Positions 25,736 through 34,296 of a DNA stretch of 49,109 nucleotides are shown here, one piece after another; position 1 is the first letter of the stretch, and each line of letters starts with the position of its first letter. The notes below the pieces were generated by a model. It was not told the origin of the DNA. It was given only the letters and a program-made list of their open reading frames with translations, and made no database searches. This DNA comes from Bacteroidota bacterium (GTDB lineage Bacteria > Bacteroidota > Rhodothermia > Rhodothermales > Rubricoccaceae), in the NCBI GenBank assembly GCA_022561755.1, contig JADFQN010000004.1:1-49109 (forward strand), in the 5' to 3' direction. Position numbers and translations under genes: made by a program.

Positions 25736-27085
25736 CTAGATCATCCCCCGCGCCTTTATCTCCAGGTACTTGTTGATAGCATCCACCGTGAGGGTTTCGG
25801 GCTTGGTTAGCAGCGCCCCGATGCCGTTACGCTCCAGCTCGCGGGCAATCTCCCGCTTCTCAACGGCGAGGCCTTCCGCAAAGGCTTTCACATACACGTC
25901 CTCTACCCGCTCGGCCTGCTGCTCGAGCAGTTCGCGCAAGCCCGTGTTCTCAAAGAAAACGACGACGAGGCGGTGCATCCGGGCAATTCGGCGGAGGTAA
26001 GGCATTTGCCGCTTGAGCCCGCTGCGGGTCTCGAAGTTGGTGAACAGCAGCATGAGACCTCGCTTGCGAAGGGAGCGCACGGTCGTGGCGAGGAGCGCCT
26101 CGTACGAGGGATCGCGGAAGCCGGTCTCCAGCTTGTAGAGGGCCTCCAGCAGCCGTGAAAGTTGCGAGCGACGCCGATCCGCGGGCAAGACGGCCTGGAT
26201 CTCCTCGTTGAACGCCACGAGCCCAGCCTTGTCGGATTTCAGCAGGGCAATATTCAGCAGCACCAGCGCCGCGTTGATCGAATGGTCGAGGAGGGTAAGG
26301 CCGTCGAACGGTGAGCGCATCGTGCGGCCCATGTCGAGGACTGCGTAGATGGGCTGCGAGCGCTCTTCCTCGTACTGGTTGACCATCAGCCGGCCGCCGC
26401 GCCGCGCCGTGGCCTTCCAGTTGACACTACGCCGGTCGTCTCCAGGCACGTACTCCCGGATCTGGTCGAACTCCATCGTGTGGCCGAGCCGCCGGATCTT
26501 CTTGACGCCGACCTCTTCCAGTCGGTTGGTAGTGGCGAGGAACGCGTAGCGATGCATCTGGATGATGGACGGATACACAGCCGCCTCGACCTCCGCGCCG
26601 GTCCTGAACCTCCTCAGAAGCAGCCCCAGCGGTGATTCCGCAAACAGGTTGACGTGGCCGAAGGCGTACGCGCCGCGTTCGGTCGGGCGGAGGGTGTAGC
26701 GAAGTGTCTTCTCCTCGCCCGGCGCCATCGGGACGACGAACCCGTTGTCGCGCACCTGAAACTGCACCGGCACCTCGTCGATCACGCGCGCCTTCACCTT
26801 GAAGGCATACCGGTTTCTGACCTGTAGGGCAATCACGTTGAGGTCGCCGTTGGAGAGCTGCGGCGGGACGTTGCGCTCTGCCTCCAGCCCCCCGCTCTTC
26901 CCTTTCCTCGTCCACCAGAGGAGTACGCCGTCGGCCAGCATTGTGGCTACCAGAACCGCCGCACCGATCCGCGCCACTAGAAAAAGCGGCGCCCAATAAT
27001 ACCCTGCCACGCACAGCACGATCAGCGCCACGAGGATGGCGAAGAAGCGTTTGGTGAGGTAGAGGGACTTGAGGAAGGCGATCAT
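25736..27085 (-). CDS. DUF58 domain-containing membrane protein
   Basis: A 449-residue protein with two N-terminal membrane helices (about residues 13-60). A beta-rich segment follows, then the DUF58 signature (FDQIREYVPGDDRRSVNWKATARRGGRLMVNQYEEE, in part VPGDDRRSVNWKATARRG), then a von Willebrand A-like fold (PIYAVLDMGRTM, where the MIDAS pattern is imperfect: DMGRT instead of DxSxS). The open frame reaches 27151, but the first 22 codons overlap the repeat spacer, so ATG 27085 is preferred. DUF58 proteins are regular partners of MoxR ATPases. It is the last gene of the MoxR cluster. Confidence 0.9.
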   Translation of the reverse strand: MIAFLKSLYLTKRFFAILVALIVLCVAGYYWAPLFLVARIGAAVLVATMLADGVLLWWTRKGKSGGLEAERNVPPQLSNGDLNVIALQVRNRYAFKVKARVIDEVPVQFQVRDNGFVVPMAPGEEKTLRYTLRPTERGAYAFGHVNLFAESPLGLLLRRFRTGAEVEAAVYPSIIQMHRYAFLATTNRLEEVGVKKIRRLGHTMEFDQIREYVPGDDRRSVNWKATARRGGRLMVNQYEEERSQPIYAVLDMGRTMRSPFDGLTLLDHSINAALVLLNIALLKSDKAGLVAFNEEIQAVLPADRRRSQLSRLLEALYKLETGFRDPSYEALLATTVRSLRKRGLMLLFTNFETRSGLKRQMPYLRRIARMHRLVVVFFENTGLRELLEQQAERVEDVYVKAFAEGLAVEKREIARELERNGIGALLTKPETLTVDAINKYLEIKARGMI

Positions 27086-27097
27086 TATTGCGGTTGG

Positions 27098-27165
27098 GAG
27101 TATGGGTGTGGGGAGGTATGGGAAAAAGAGCGAACACGCCCACACTCCCACACGCTCACACTCAG
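27098..27165. repeat. Word-repeat palindrome between moxR and the DUF58 gene
   Basis: The left arm has GGGAGTATGGGTGTGGGGAGG and TATGGG; the right arm has GCCCACACTCCCACACGCTC and ACACTC. GTGTGGG-type words pair with CCCACAC-type words in inverted order. It is non-coding, and part of it was read into the upstream extension of the DUF58 frame. Confidence 0.65.
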
Positions 27166-27167
27166 CG

Positions 27168-28232
27168 TCAGCGAGGCACTTCTATCTCCTCCACAATCCG
27201 CTTGAGGACGGTGCCGGGGCGGATGCCCTCGACCTCTTTCTCGGGTGTGAGGATGATGCGGTGGCGGAGCGCCGGAGCCACGACAGCTCGCACGTCTTCG
27301 GGCGTGGCGAAGTCGCGGCCGCTCATTGCGGCAACGGCCTTGGCGCCGATAAGGATGGCCAGCGACGCACGTGGACTGCCGCCGAGGTACAGCGCCGGGT
27401 GCGTCCGCGTAGCTGCGACAATCTGAGCCACGTAGCTGGATATCTTCGGTTCCACGCGCACGCTGCGGACGGCGGCCTGCGCCTCACGGATCCGCGCGGC
27501 GTCCAGCACGGGCACCACCTTGTCTATGTCCACGAAGCCGCCGTGGCCCTGAAAGCGCTCGAGGATCTGCTCCTCCTCCGCCAGCGATGGATAGCCGACA
27601 CGCACCTTAAACAGGAAACGATCGAGCTGGGCTTCGGGGAGGCGGTACGTGCCCTCGTGGTCAATCGGGTTCTGCGTGGCGAACACGATGAACGGCTCGT
27701 CCATTTTATAGGTGACGCCGTCTACGGTGATCTGGTGCTCCTCCATCACCTCGAACAGCGCGGCCTGCGTCTTGGCGGGGGCGCGGTTGATTTCGTCGAT
27801 GAGGATGGCGGATGAGAATATGGGGCCGCGATGGAACTCGAACTCGCCGGTTTTGGGGCTGAATACGTTCGTGCCGATCACGTCCGACGGCATGAGGTCG
27901 GGCGTAAACTGGATGCGGCTGAAGGGCAGCCCCGTAGCCTTTGCCATCAGCTTGGCCGTGAGCGTTTTGGCAACGCCCGGCACGCCTTCTATGAGCACGT
28001 GACCGCCCGCAAGCAGCGCGGCGATCAACTCGTCCACAAAGCCGTACTGCCCCACAATCAGCTTGGCGACTTCACTTCGGAGGGCATCAACCGAGGCTGC
28101 CAGACCTGAAAGGTCGGTTCGCGGCTGGAAGATGGGCGCGGTTGTGTCCTGCTGTGCGACGCCGTCGGGTTGTGCAGCGGCCGGTTGCGTTGCCGGCGTT
28201 GGCTGAGGATTGTTTTCGGGGAGTTCGGTCAT
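27168..28232 (-). CDS. MoxR family AAA+ ATPase
   Basis: A 354-residue cytoplasmic AAA+ chaperone-like ATPase. After a Pro/Gln-rich N-terminus (about 40 residues), the AAA_3 core has Walker A GVPGVAKT (residues 83-90), Walker B ILIDEINRAPAKTQAALFEVMEE (in part), sensor 1 FATQNPIDHEGTYRLPEAQLDRF (in part) and a C-terminal lid with YLGGSPRASLAIL. The start at ATG 28232 is preferred over an upstream ATG at 28346, because the extra 38 residues look low-complexity. MoxR proteins activate or assemble vWA/DUF58 partner proteins, and the DUF58 gene follows directly. Confidence 0.93.
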   Translation of the reverse strand: MTELPENNPQPTPATQPAAAQPDGVAQQDTTAPIFQPRTDLSGLAASVDALRSEVAKLIVGQYGFVDELIAALLAGGHVLIEGVPGVAKTLTAKLMAKATGLPFSRIQFTPDLMPSDVIGTNVFSPKTGEFEFHRGPIFSSAILIDEINRAPAKTQAALFEVMEEHQITVDGVTYKMDEPFIVFATQNPIDHEGTYRLPEAQLDRFLFKVRVGYPSLAEEEQILERFQGHGGFVDIDKVVPVLDAARIREAQAAVRSVRVEPKISSYVAQIVAATRTHPALYLGGSPRASLAILIGAKAVAAMSGRDFATPEDVRAVVAPALRHRIILTPEKEVEGIRPGTVLKRIVEEIEVPR

Positions 28233-28405
28233 CAGGTTGATTGGGTGGCGAGAGTCAGAAGATCGGGAAGAATCGGGGAGGCAGGTGGACAACTGTAGAC
28301 TGATCGGATTATGAGAATCGCTATGAGTTGCATCCTGCTCGTTCACCTGATGTTTCCTCTGCTACGCTTCGGAAACTATCCCCCTTGGCTTTTCTCTCAA
28401 CCGAC

Positions 28406-29335
28406 TCAACGTAGTAGTGTAACGCGTTGAGCGTCAGCTACCCCTTTCGCAACAAGGCGGACGAGGTTGACACCAGACGGCAAGTCCGCAGCGTCGAATA
28501 CGACCGAGTGCTCCCCAGCGGTGACCACCTCATCCACGAGCGTAGCGACCTTACGGCCGAGCGCATCGTAGACAGTAATCGAAATTCTTCCAGGCACTTC
28601 CACCGCATAGCGAATGGTCGTGCTCGGGTTGAACGGGTTTGGGTATGCCGGGAGAAGCGTTGCGCTATCCGGCAGCTCCGCTGGTCCAGCTTCGATAGGC
28701 GTTGCCGTGGTTCCTTTGAATAAGTCCCAGAACTCCTCGAAGGAGTCCAGGTTAAAGGTCACCTCGTTAGAACCTGGCTGATCGCCGTGTAGAAGCAGAA
28801 ATCCGACTTCCCTACCTTCTGCGCATGGTACAGGATGAGTGATTGATACCCAGACATCGTTTGTAGTTGCGATGTCCCGGTCAGCAATACACGCATCCGG
28901 ACCTGGATGGAAAATTTTCAGACGACCTGTTGCACTCGTTGAAAGTGTTGCCTTGTACTCGAACGTCAGAGATTGAGCTCCGGAGTCCGAGAAGCACGAC
29001 ATAGCTGCCGCTACACCTGGGGAGCTTGTGGAAAGGCGCAAACGAGGTTGGCCTTCATTTGTGAGGAATGGTTCAACTTCAAAAGCTCCCTGGCCGCTGA
29101 TTGCGCACTCGGCAACAAAGGCGTCGAGCTCTTCCTGTGAAATGCCGTCCTGTTCAAGAGGTTGACTCGCCACCGAGGCAGCGAGGAAAGAAGTAGTGAC
29201 CATGAAGATCGCCAAAGCGAAAGAATGGTAAGTCGTGACAACCTCCCTAGTTGGTGAGAGAAAGCCAGGGGGGACAAATCGAGCGCCGCCTTGAGCGGTG
29301 CGAGATAGGGGGTGGCATGCTAAACAAGCTTTCAT
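28406..29335 (-). CDS. Secreted protein with T9SS sorting domain inside the MoxR cluster
   Basis: A protein of up to 309 residues. The ATG at 29335 overlaps the previous gene's stop codon (ATGA), which would give a 36-residue n-region before the hydrophobic core SFALAIFMVTTSFLAASVA. A shorter start (TTG at about 29212 or ATG 29203) is possible. The middle portion has Cys residues and no recognised domain. The C-terminus is a clear sorting domain: AYPNPFNPSTTIRYAV, VYDALGRKVATL, LPSGVNLVRLV and a final VTLLR. It lies between the DUF4350 and moxR genes on the same strand, an unusual insertion into this otherwise conserved cluster. Confidence 0.8.
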   Translation of the reverse strand: MKACLACHPLSRTAQGGARFVPPGFLSPTREVVTTYHSFALAIFMVTTSFLAASVASQPLEQDGISQEELDAFVAECAISGQGAFEVEPFLTNEGQPRLRLSTSSPGVAAAMSCFSDSGAQSLTFEYKATLSTSATGRLKIFHPGPDACIADRDIATTNDVWVSITHPVPCAEGREVGFLLLHGDQPGSNEVTFNLDSFEEFWDLFKGTTATPIEAGPAELPDSATLLPAYPNPFNPSTTIRYAVEVPGRISITVYDALGRKVATLVDEVVTAGEHSVVFDAADLPSGVNLVRLVAKGVADAQRVTLLR

Positions 29336-30561
29336 CTCCCCACGGCCTCATAGAACCGATCCAGCGAGCGGTCGAGTTCAACGAGGTGCTCGGGTTTGAC
29401 GACGCGCGAGCGGCGCAGTCTCCGGAAGCGGGCGAAGAGGCTTGCGATGTGTTCGTCGGAGAGGCTGGTACGCGCGGCCACGCGGCGCTCGGTTTCCTCG
29501 GAGAGGTCGACGTCCGTGAGCCCCAGTTTCGTCCGGATGCGGTCGAAGAAGTAGCGGAGCTTCCGGTCCACGAGCGCCGAGTGGTCGGCGTGCTGGAAGT
29601 ACAGCCGGCCGACCGTTCGCACAAAATCGAGGAGAGCATTGACAGGCGCTGCCACGACGGGCACGGGGCGCTGCCACCGGCGGCCTCGAAAAACAATGAA
29701 CAACAACACGCCCAGCAGCATGAGCCGAAGCGCCCACTTCAGCGGCGGTTCGCGGAGGATGTAGCGCAACGGCGTCTGCGCCTGGCCGGCGAACGGCTTG
29801 TAGTAGGTATCCCAGAAAACAGGCTGCGACGGCAGGTAACCCAGCACGCCCGCTACGTATTCGGCCCCCTCGCCATCCCCTGTGAACGCGGCGTTCCCGA
29901 ACGCGTAGGGCGTGGAGGAAATCAGGAACGCACCCCGCCCCGCTTCAATCCGCACGAGCGTGGGCTCGCCCGACAAACTTGTACCGAGCACCGTCGTCCG
30001 CGTCGTGTCAAGGCCCTCCATCACCCAGTGGCCGACCTCGTAGGAGAACGCATAGCCCTCGTCCTTTGCTAACGCCGGAGTAACAAGGTGCAACGTGCTG
30101 TCGCCTCCTCCCAAGAAACTCCGGTAGCGATAGTCGAGACCGCCAACCGATGTACCCACAGAGTCGGCGGGTATACCCAGCGTATCCGCCAGCGCGCCCG
30201 TGATGCGCTGCGAAGCTATGAATACGGTGTTGCCGCGCTCCGCGTATTCGTACAACCGCAAGGTTTCGGCCTCGTCCGGACTGAAGTCGTTGGTGAGAAA
30301 TAAATATGTCGTGCCCTCCAACGATTCGTCCTCCAGGTGGATGAACGGGGGATCCAGGATGGGCGTCAGTTCAACCTCTTCGCCACTCGCATCCGCCAGC
30401 CACTGAGGAAGCAACTCGGCAAGGATTTCGGCCCCCAGCGCGTTGTCGGAATCCCTTCGGAGGTCCGGCCGCCAGTCAACCGGACGTGGCTGCACAGACA
30501 ACAGAATCACAAAGACCACGGCCAGAACGCCGATTATGATGAGGGGCAGCTTCGCTTTCAT
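29332..30561 (-). CDS. DUF4350 domain-containing membrane protein
   Basis: A 409-residue protein with an N-terminal membrane helix (about residues 5-22), a periplasmic DUF4350 domain (about 30-225: DNALGAEILAELL, YLFLTNDFSPDEAE, LYEYAERGNTVFIAS) and a second membrane helix (about 280-300, LRLMLLGVLLFIVF), followed by a cytoplasmic helical tail. The upstream extension to 30666 consists of MITE sequence, so ATG 30561, the first base outside the MITE, is the native start. DUF4350 proteins usually neighbour MoxR, DUF58 and DUF4129 genes. The gene overlaps the T9SS gene start by 4 bases. Confidence 0.88.
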   Translation of the reverse strand: MKAKLPLIIIGVLAVVFVILLSVQPRPVDWRPDLRRDSDNALGAEILAELLPQWLADASGEEVELTPILDPPFIHLEDESLEGTTYLFLTNDFSPDEAETLRLYEYAERGNTVFIASQRITGALADTLGIPADSVGTSVGGLDYRYRSFLGGGDSTLHLVTPALAKDEGYAFSYEVGHWVMEGLDTTRTTVLGTSLSGEPTLVRIEAGRGAFLISSTPYAFGNAAFTGDGEGAEYVAGVLGYLPSQPVFWDTYYKPFAGQAQTPLRYILREPPLKWALRLMLLGVLLFIVFRGRRWQRPVPVVAAPVNALLDFVRTVGRLYFQHADHSALVDRKLRYFFDRIRTKLGLTDVDLSEETERRVAARTSLSDEHIASLFARFRRLRRSRVVKPEHLVELDRSLDRFYEAVGR

Positions 30562-30724
30562 AGGAGGCTGTTGAAATATCTGCTCCGTCGCCGAGACGAG
30601 TGGATCTCGGTCGAGATCGAGGCGCGAGATCGTAGTCGAATCGGTGATTCGGCGAGCATCTCGCAACGAAGAGATCGGCCGAGAGGTGCCGTCGCAGACA
30701 GGATGAGGTATTTCAACAGCCTCA
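30562..30724. mobile_element. MITE copy 2, between the DUF4129 and DUF4350 genes
   Basis: A 163-bp element with the ends AGGAGGCTGTTGAAA and TTTCAACAGCCTCA. The interior matches MITE copy 1 in reverse orientation (CGCCGAGACGAG, ATCTCGGTCGAG, ATCGTAGTCGAATCGGTGATT, in part, and CTCGCAACGAAGAGATCGG). It starts one base after the start codon of the DUF4350 gene (30559-30561, minus strand), and its far end contains the stop codon of the DUF4129 gene (30722-30724). It thus fills the whole intergenic space of an operon. Confidence 0.85.
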
Positions 30725-31618
30725 TTCGCGCACTCCCCGGAGGGCCTCGGAAAACAGATCGAAGCGAGCGCGCACGAGCGAGAAGCGTTGCTCGTCCACG
30801 GGGAACTCGCCGTACCAGATCCACTCGAACAGGCGCGTGATGTCGGCGAACGGCCCGCTCAGCCCCGGCCTATCCGCGCGCCTCACCTCGGCGAGATACT
30901 CGCGGTTGGTTTTGTGTTTGTCCCAGTCGATGAGTCCCTGCTCAGTGAGTGCCTGCAGAGCGCGGAGGTACTGGTAGCGAGCAGCGTCGCGGTAGCGGCG
31001 GTCGCGTAGGGCGGCCTCCAGCACCGCATCCAGATCGATGGTTTCGATGTCCTCCGTGTCGAGGAGCACGAGGCCCTCGGGTTCCACCGCGTCCTCCTTC
31101 TTGCGGAAGAACCAGCCGGAATCGGCCCGCAGGGCCTTTGAGATGACAAAGGCGAGGGCGAGGATGCCCGCCAGCAGCCAGAACCATGACCAAAACTGTT
31201 TGGACGTGTTCTCGCGAAGGGGGCGAAAGAGAACGTCGTCTACCCACCGCCAGAACAGTTCCCAGAGCGTCGGTCCACCTGTTTCTACTCGGTCGTACCG
31301 GTAGTTGGGGTTGTTCCGGAAGTCTTCGAGCGCAGCCTGGGGAATCGCCCTTGCCGCCACGGCACTCGTGTCGTGATGAGCGGCGTACGTATCGTCGTAC
31401 ACCAGAGGATCGTCGTACGTCACCGCCTCACCAGTGTTATCTACGCCGTAGATATCGGCCTCAACCGCCGCGCCCGGCGAATCCACAACGCCCAGCTTCT
31501 CCTTCTCCATTTCCGGAATGGGCGGCACCGAGACCTTCACGCCGTCCTGCGCACGGACTGCGCCTCCCAACAAACAAAGTCCGGCCAGTATGCCGAGTCG
31601 GAGCAACCGTCTCCTCAC
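30722..31618 (-). CDS. DUF4129 domain-containing protein
   Basis: A 298-residue membrane protein starting with GTG at 31618, whose GTGA overlaps the preceding stop. Residues 1-23 are a signal peptide (LGILAGLCLLGGAVRAQ). A periplasmic acidic region follows, then one membrane helix (about 143-165, WSWFWLLAGILALAFVI). The cytoplasmic DUF4129 domain has AALRDRRYRDAARYQYLRALQAL and ITRLFEWIWYGEFPVDEQRF, in part. The domain often accompanies transglutaminase-like or MoxR/DUF58 genes. Its stop codon is contributed by, or directly abuts, the MITE. Confidence 0.87.
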   Translation of the reverse strand: MRRRLLRLGILAGLCLLGGAVRAQDGVKVSVPPIPEMEKEKLGVVDSPGAAVEADIYGVDNTGEAVTYDDPLVYDDTYAAHHDTSAVAARAIPQAALEDFRNNPNYRYDRVETGGPTLWELFWRWVDDVLFRPLRENTSKQFWSWFWLLAGILALAFVISKALRADSGWFFRKKEDAVEPEGLVLLDTEDIETIDLDAVLEAALRDRRYRDAARYQYLRALQALTEQGLIDWDKHKTNREYLAEVRRADRPGLSGPFADITRLFEWIWYGEFPVDEQRFSLVRARFDLFSEALRGVRE

Positions 31619-32715
31619 GAGCCCTGACCCTCATCGAATCCTCCGCCACGGAATCCGCCGTGCCGAAAACCGCCATCCCGAAAACCACTATCGCGCGCTC
31701 CGGGATCGGGCCCTGGAGGCGACGGCCCGCGGAGCTCCAGATCATCGGGCTCTTCAACCACGGTGGGCGCCGAATCAATCAAGTCGATATCCGCAAACAA
31801 CCCGGCTCCCTCCTTTCGCTCGATCAGGTTGAAGTAGAGGAAGGCCCCGGCCACGAGGGGGATTGTGTAACCAAGGTAGGTGAGGGTGCTGAGCAACGAA
31901 CCGATGGCCAGAAGAACTCTACTGCCGCCTCCAGGATCGTCGCCCGTCAGCGACCCCATCGCAGAGCCAAAGCCTACGACGGCCCCCGGAACCGAGAGCA
32001 GTGTGGCGATGGCCATGAACGCTATCACCGCAATCGCCATCGTCCCGAAGGACATCCCCCACTGCCCTTTCACGAGTTGGTACGGTCGTTTGAGAGCGCC
32101 CATCGCGGAATCCTCGTCCAGCACCCGCGAGACGGTGGCCATCGAGAGCGATGGGAAGAGGTAGACCACCGCCGCCAGCCACGCGATGGCACCGAGGCAC
32201 GGGACGATCCACACCACGAAACTCAGGGTCGCAAACAGCCCTACGAGCAAGAAAAGGGCGATAATCGGCCCAATCATGTGACTGGCCTCTGCCCACAAGA
32301 GACTGGGCGCGATCTCCCCGGCGCGGCCCTCGCGGTACAAACTGATGTAACCAAGCACCACCGAAGTGACGAGGATCAACACAACCATCAACAGCAAAAT
32401 GTAGCCGAAGTACGCAGGCGTAAAAATTGAGCTGTAGATCTCGAACGGATTGTTCTCGATGTTCGTGAAGTCGAACATGGAGGCCTGCATCTGGCTCTGC
32501 ACGAAGAACGACAGCACGGCGGCCAGCAGCGCTACCGGGCCCACGATGTAGAGCATCCCGACCGCGATCTCGCGCAGGTTGTCACGCAGGAACCGGAAGG
32601 TGACGTTAATGATGTCACCCACGTCGCGCTGGCGGCGGAAGCGGATTTCACCGAGGTCGTCGGACGATGCGGGGTCGTTGAGCAGGCTGCCGGAAGTAGA
32701 GAAATCGTCAGTCAT
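31615..32715 (-). CDS. Multi-pass membrane protein of the MoxR cluster
   Basis: A 366-residue protein with six to seven predicted membrane helices (for example about residues 50-70, 105-130, 150-175, 182-200, 228-250 and 280-305). It resembles membrane-domain proteins of the GlpQ-associated or YciC-like type. The N-terminus (RQRDVGDIINVTFRFLRDN) is amphipathic and probably cytoplasmic. The C-terminal tail has short repeats (DSGFRDGGFRHGGFRGGGF), an unusual Gly/Arg/Phe low-complexity ending. It overlaps the DUF4129 start by 4 bases, so translation is probably coupled. Molecular function is unknown. Confidence 0.82.
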   Translation of the reverse strand: MTDDFSTSGSLLNDPASSDDLGEIRFRRQRDVGDIINVTFRFLRDNLREIAVGMLYIVGPVALLAAVLSFFVQSQMQASMFDFTNIENNPFEIYSSIFTPAYFGYILLLMVVLILVTSVVLGYISLYREGRAGEIAPSLLWAEASHMIGPIIALFLLVGLFATLSFVVWIVPCLGAIAWLAAVVYLFPSLSMATVSRVLDEDSAMGALKRPYQLVKGQWGMSFGTMAIAVIAFMAIATLLSVPGAVVGFGSAMGSLTGDDPGGGSRVLLAIGSLLSTLTYLGYTIPLVAGAFLYFNLIERKEGAGLFADIDLIDSAPTVVEEPDDLELRGPSPPGPDPGARDSGFRDGGFRHGGFRGGGFDEGQGS

Positions 32716-32838
32716 GCGTGTGGGGCACAGTTTCGGTTAGCCGCCCCCTTCAGAGCCTGTCCCCGCCGGATGGCGGAGATGGCTGTCCGTCCCGTAGGCG
32801 GCGTGTGGGGTTGAACCGGCGAGAAGGATCGAGATGAT

Positions 32839-33954
32839 TCACGGTAACACGCTCCGCCTCGCAAGCTCGGCACTTCCCTCAAAGGGAGGAGTTTTAGAAA
32901 CCGCACCCTTCAGGGGGCTCCCCGCCGCAGGCGGGGAGGGGGTGTCGATATGTTTAGGGGCGGGCACGGAGACTTCGCTGTCACGAAGGTGGACGGCGCG
33001 CGGCAGCCACACGAAGTACCACAAGATGAACGTCAGCGACCCTAAAATAATCAGGACGCTGAGGGCCACAGGCATCTCGGTGTAGCGCGTCACGAAGCCC
33101 TCCAGCAGCGCCGCCGCGACGAAAATGGGAATGAGCCCGATGACTATCTTCAACCCGCGAATTGCGCCGCGGCGGAAGGACACGAGACGCGGGTACGTCC
33201 CCGGAAAGAGCAGCGAGTTGCCCATCGCCAGCCCGGCTCCGCCTGCGATGATGATGGCCGAGATCTCCAGCGTACCGTGGATCCAGATAGTCCGCACGGA
33301 CTCCCAGAACACACCCTGCTCGAAGAAGAAGTACTGGAAGGAGCCCACCATGACGCCGTTGTTGAAGAGATGGTAGGCCGAGCCGAACGAGAACGCCGGA
33401 AGCACCAGGCCCGGATACCGAAACAACCCGATGAACGTCAGAAACGACACCATGATGTTGTTCAGGGCGATCATCGAGAACATATCCACCTGGTACATCT
33501 CTTTATAAACGCGCATCGGGTCGCCGTCCTCAATGTTCACCAGCGTCATGTTGACGTAGCCGTCGCCGAGAATGAGGCGCACGAAGAAGTCGTCCGACGC
33601 CGCCGAGATGGCCCCGATGGCCACCGAGATGACGAAAGTGGCAAACGCCCAGAAGAGCGCCCGGCGCTCGGCGTAAACGGTGCGGGGAATTTCTTCCGTC
33701 CAGAACCTCAGCAGTCTCCCGCGCTCCTCGCGGCGGTTGCGGTAGATCTTATGGTGGACCTCACCCGCCAGCCCGTTGAGGTACGCGGCAGTCGCCGAGC
33801 CGGGGTAGAACGTTCGCGCGTAGGCAAGATCGTCAGTGGCGCGCACGTAGCCCTCGGCCATCTCGTCCGGGTTCACGCCCTCGTCGGCATCGAGGCGCTT
33901 CTCGAACGCCTCCCAGTCGTCGGCGTGGCGGCGGACAAAGACGGCTTCGCGCAT
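32839..33954 (-). CDS. SpoIIM-like (stage II sporulation protein M family) membrane protein
   Basis: A 371-residue membrane protein. The cytoplasmic N-terminal part (about 100 residues, FVRRHADDWEAFEKRLD at its start) precedes six membrane helices of the SpoIIM family, with FSFGSAYHLFNNGVMVGSFQ, in part, and IWIHGTLEISAIIIAGGAGLA, in part, as recognisable elements. The family is found in non-sporulating bacteria next to MoxR and RDD genes. The last 45 residues (SPPAAGSPLKGAVSKTPPFE and beyond) are not family-like; they are encoded by an intergenic palindromic repeat, so the C-terminus was probably extended secondarily. It is divergent from the RDD gene. Confidence 0.87.
   Translation of the reverse strand: MREAVFVRRHADDWEAFEKRLDADEGVNPDEMAEGYVRATDDLAYARTFYPGSATAAYLNGLAGEVHHKIYRNRREERGRLLRFWTEEIPRTVYAERRALFWAFATFVISVAIGAISAASDDFFVRLILGDGYVNMTLVNIEDGDPMRVYKEMYQVDMFSMIALNNIMVSFLTFIGLFRYPGLVLPAFSFGSAYHLFNNGVMVGSFQYFFFEQGVFWESVRTIWIHGTLEISAIIIAGGAGLAMGNSLLFPGTYPRLVSFRRGAIRGLKIVIGLIPIFVAAALLEGFVTRYTEMPVALSVLIILGSLTFILWYFVWLPRAVHLRDSEVSVPAPKHIDTPSPPAAGSPLKGAVSKTPPFEGSAELARRSVLP
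32875..32942. repeat. Palindromic repeat read into the SpoIIM-like C-terminus
   Basis: Contains CTCCCCGCC-GCA-GGCGGGGAG (about 32919-32939) and CCCTCAAAGGGAGG (about 32877-32890), typical of GC-rich dispersed intergenic elements. It overlaps the 3' end of the SpoIIM-like frame. The remaining 123 bases up to the next gene (32716-32838) hold no gene. Confidence 0.55.
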
Positions 33955-33955
33955 G

Positions 33956-34017
<62 letters not shown>

Positions 34018-34089
34018 GGCGAAACTACGGGTACCGAACGCCCTCGCGTCATCCGCGATCGTAGCTTTTCCGTCCGCGTCCAGCCTTCA

Positions 34090-34296
34090 GGAGACGCCCC
34101 ACCGGGTCGTCTCTACATTTCCCTTCACCCTTCATCGTTCACCGTTCATCCTTCCTGGAAACGCCCCACCGGGTCGTCTCTACATTTCCCTTCACTCTTC
34201 ATCGTTCACCGTTCATCCTTCCTGGAGACGCACCACCGCGTCGACTTTACTTTTCACTTCTCCCTTTTCCCTTTTCCCTTCACCCTTTTCACTTTC
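34090..34296. repeat. 67-bp tandem repeat upstream of the RDD gene
   Basis: Units begin at 34090, 34157 and 34224 (GGAGACGCCCCACCGGGTCG, or close variants), exactly 67 bases apart. The first two are almost identical; the third is diverged and runs into a pyrimidine-rich CCCTTTTCCCTTTTCCCTTC tract. Within each unit, short words (TTCACC, TTCATC) repeat. The 342-base gap between the SpoIIM-like and RDD genes contains only this and the heptamer repeat. Confidence 0.85.
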
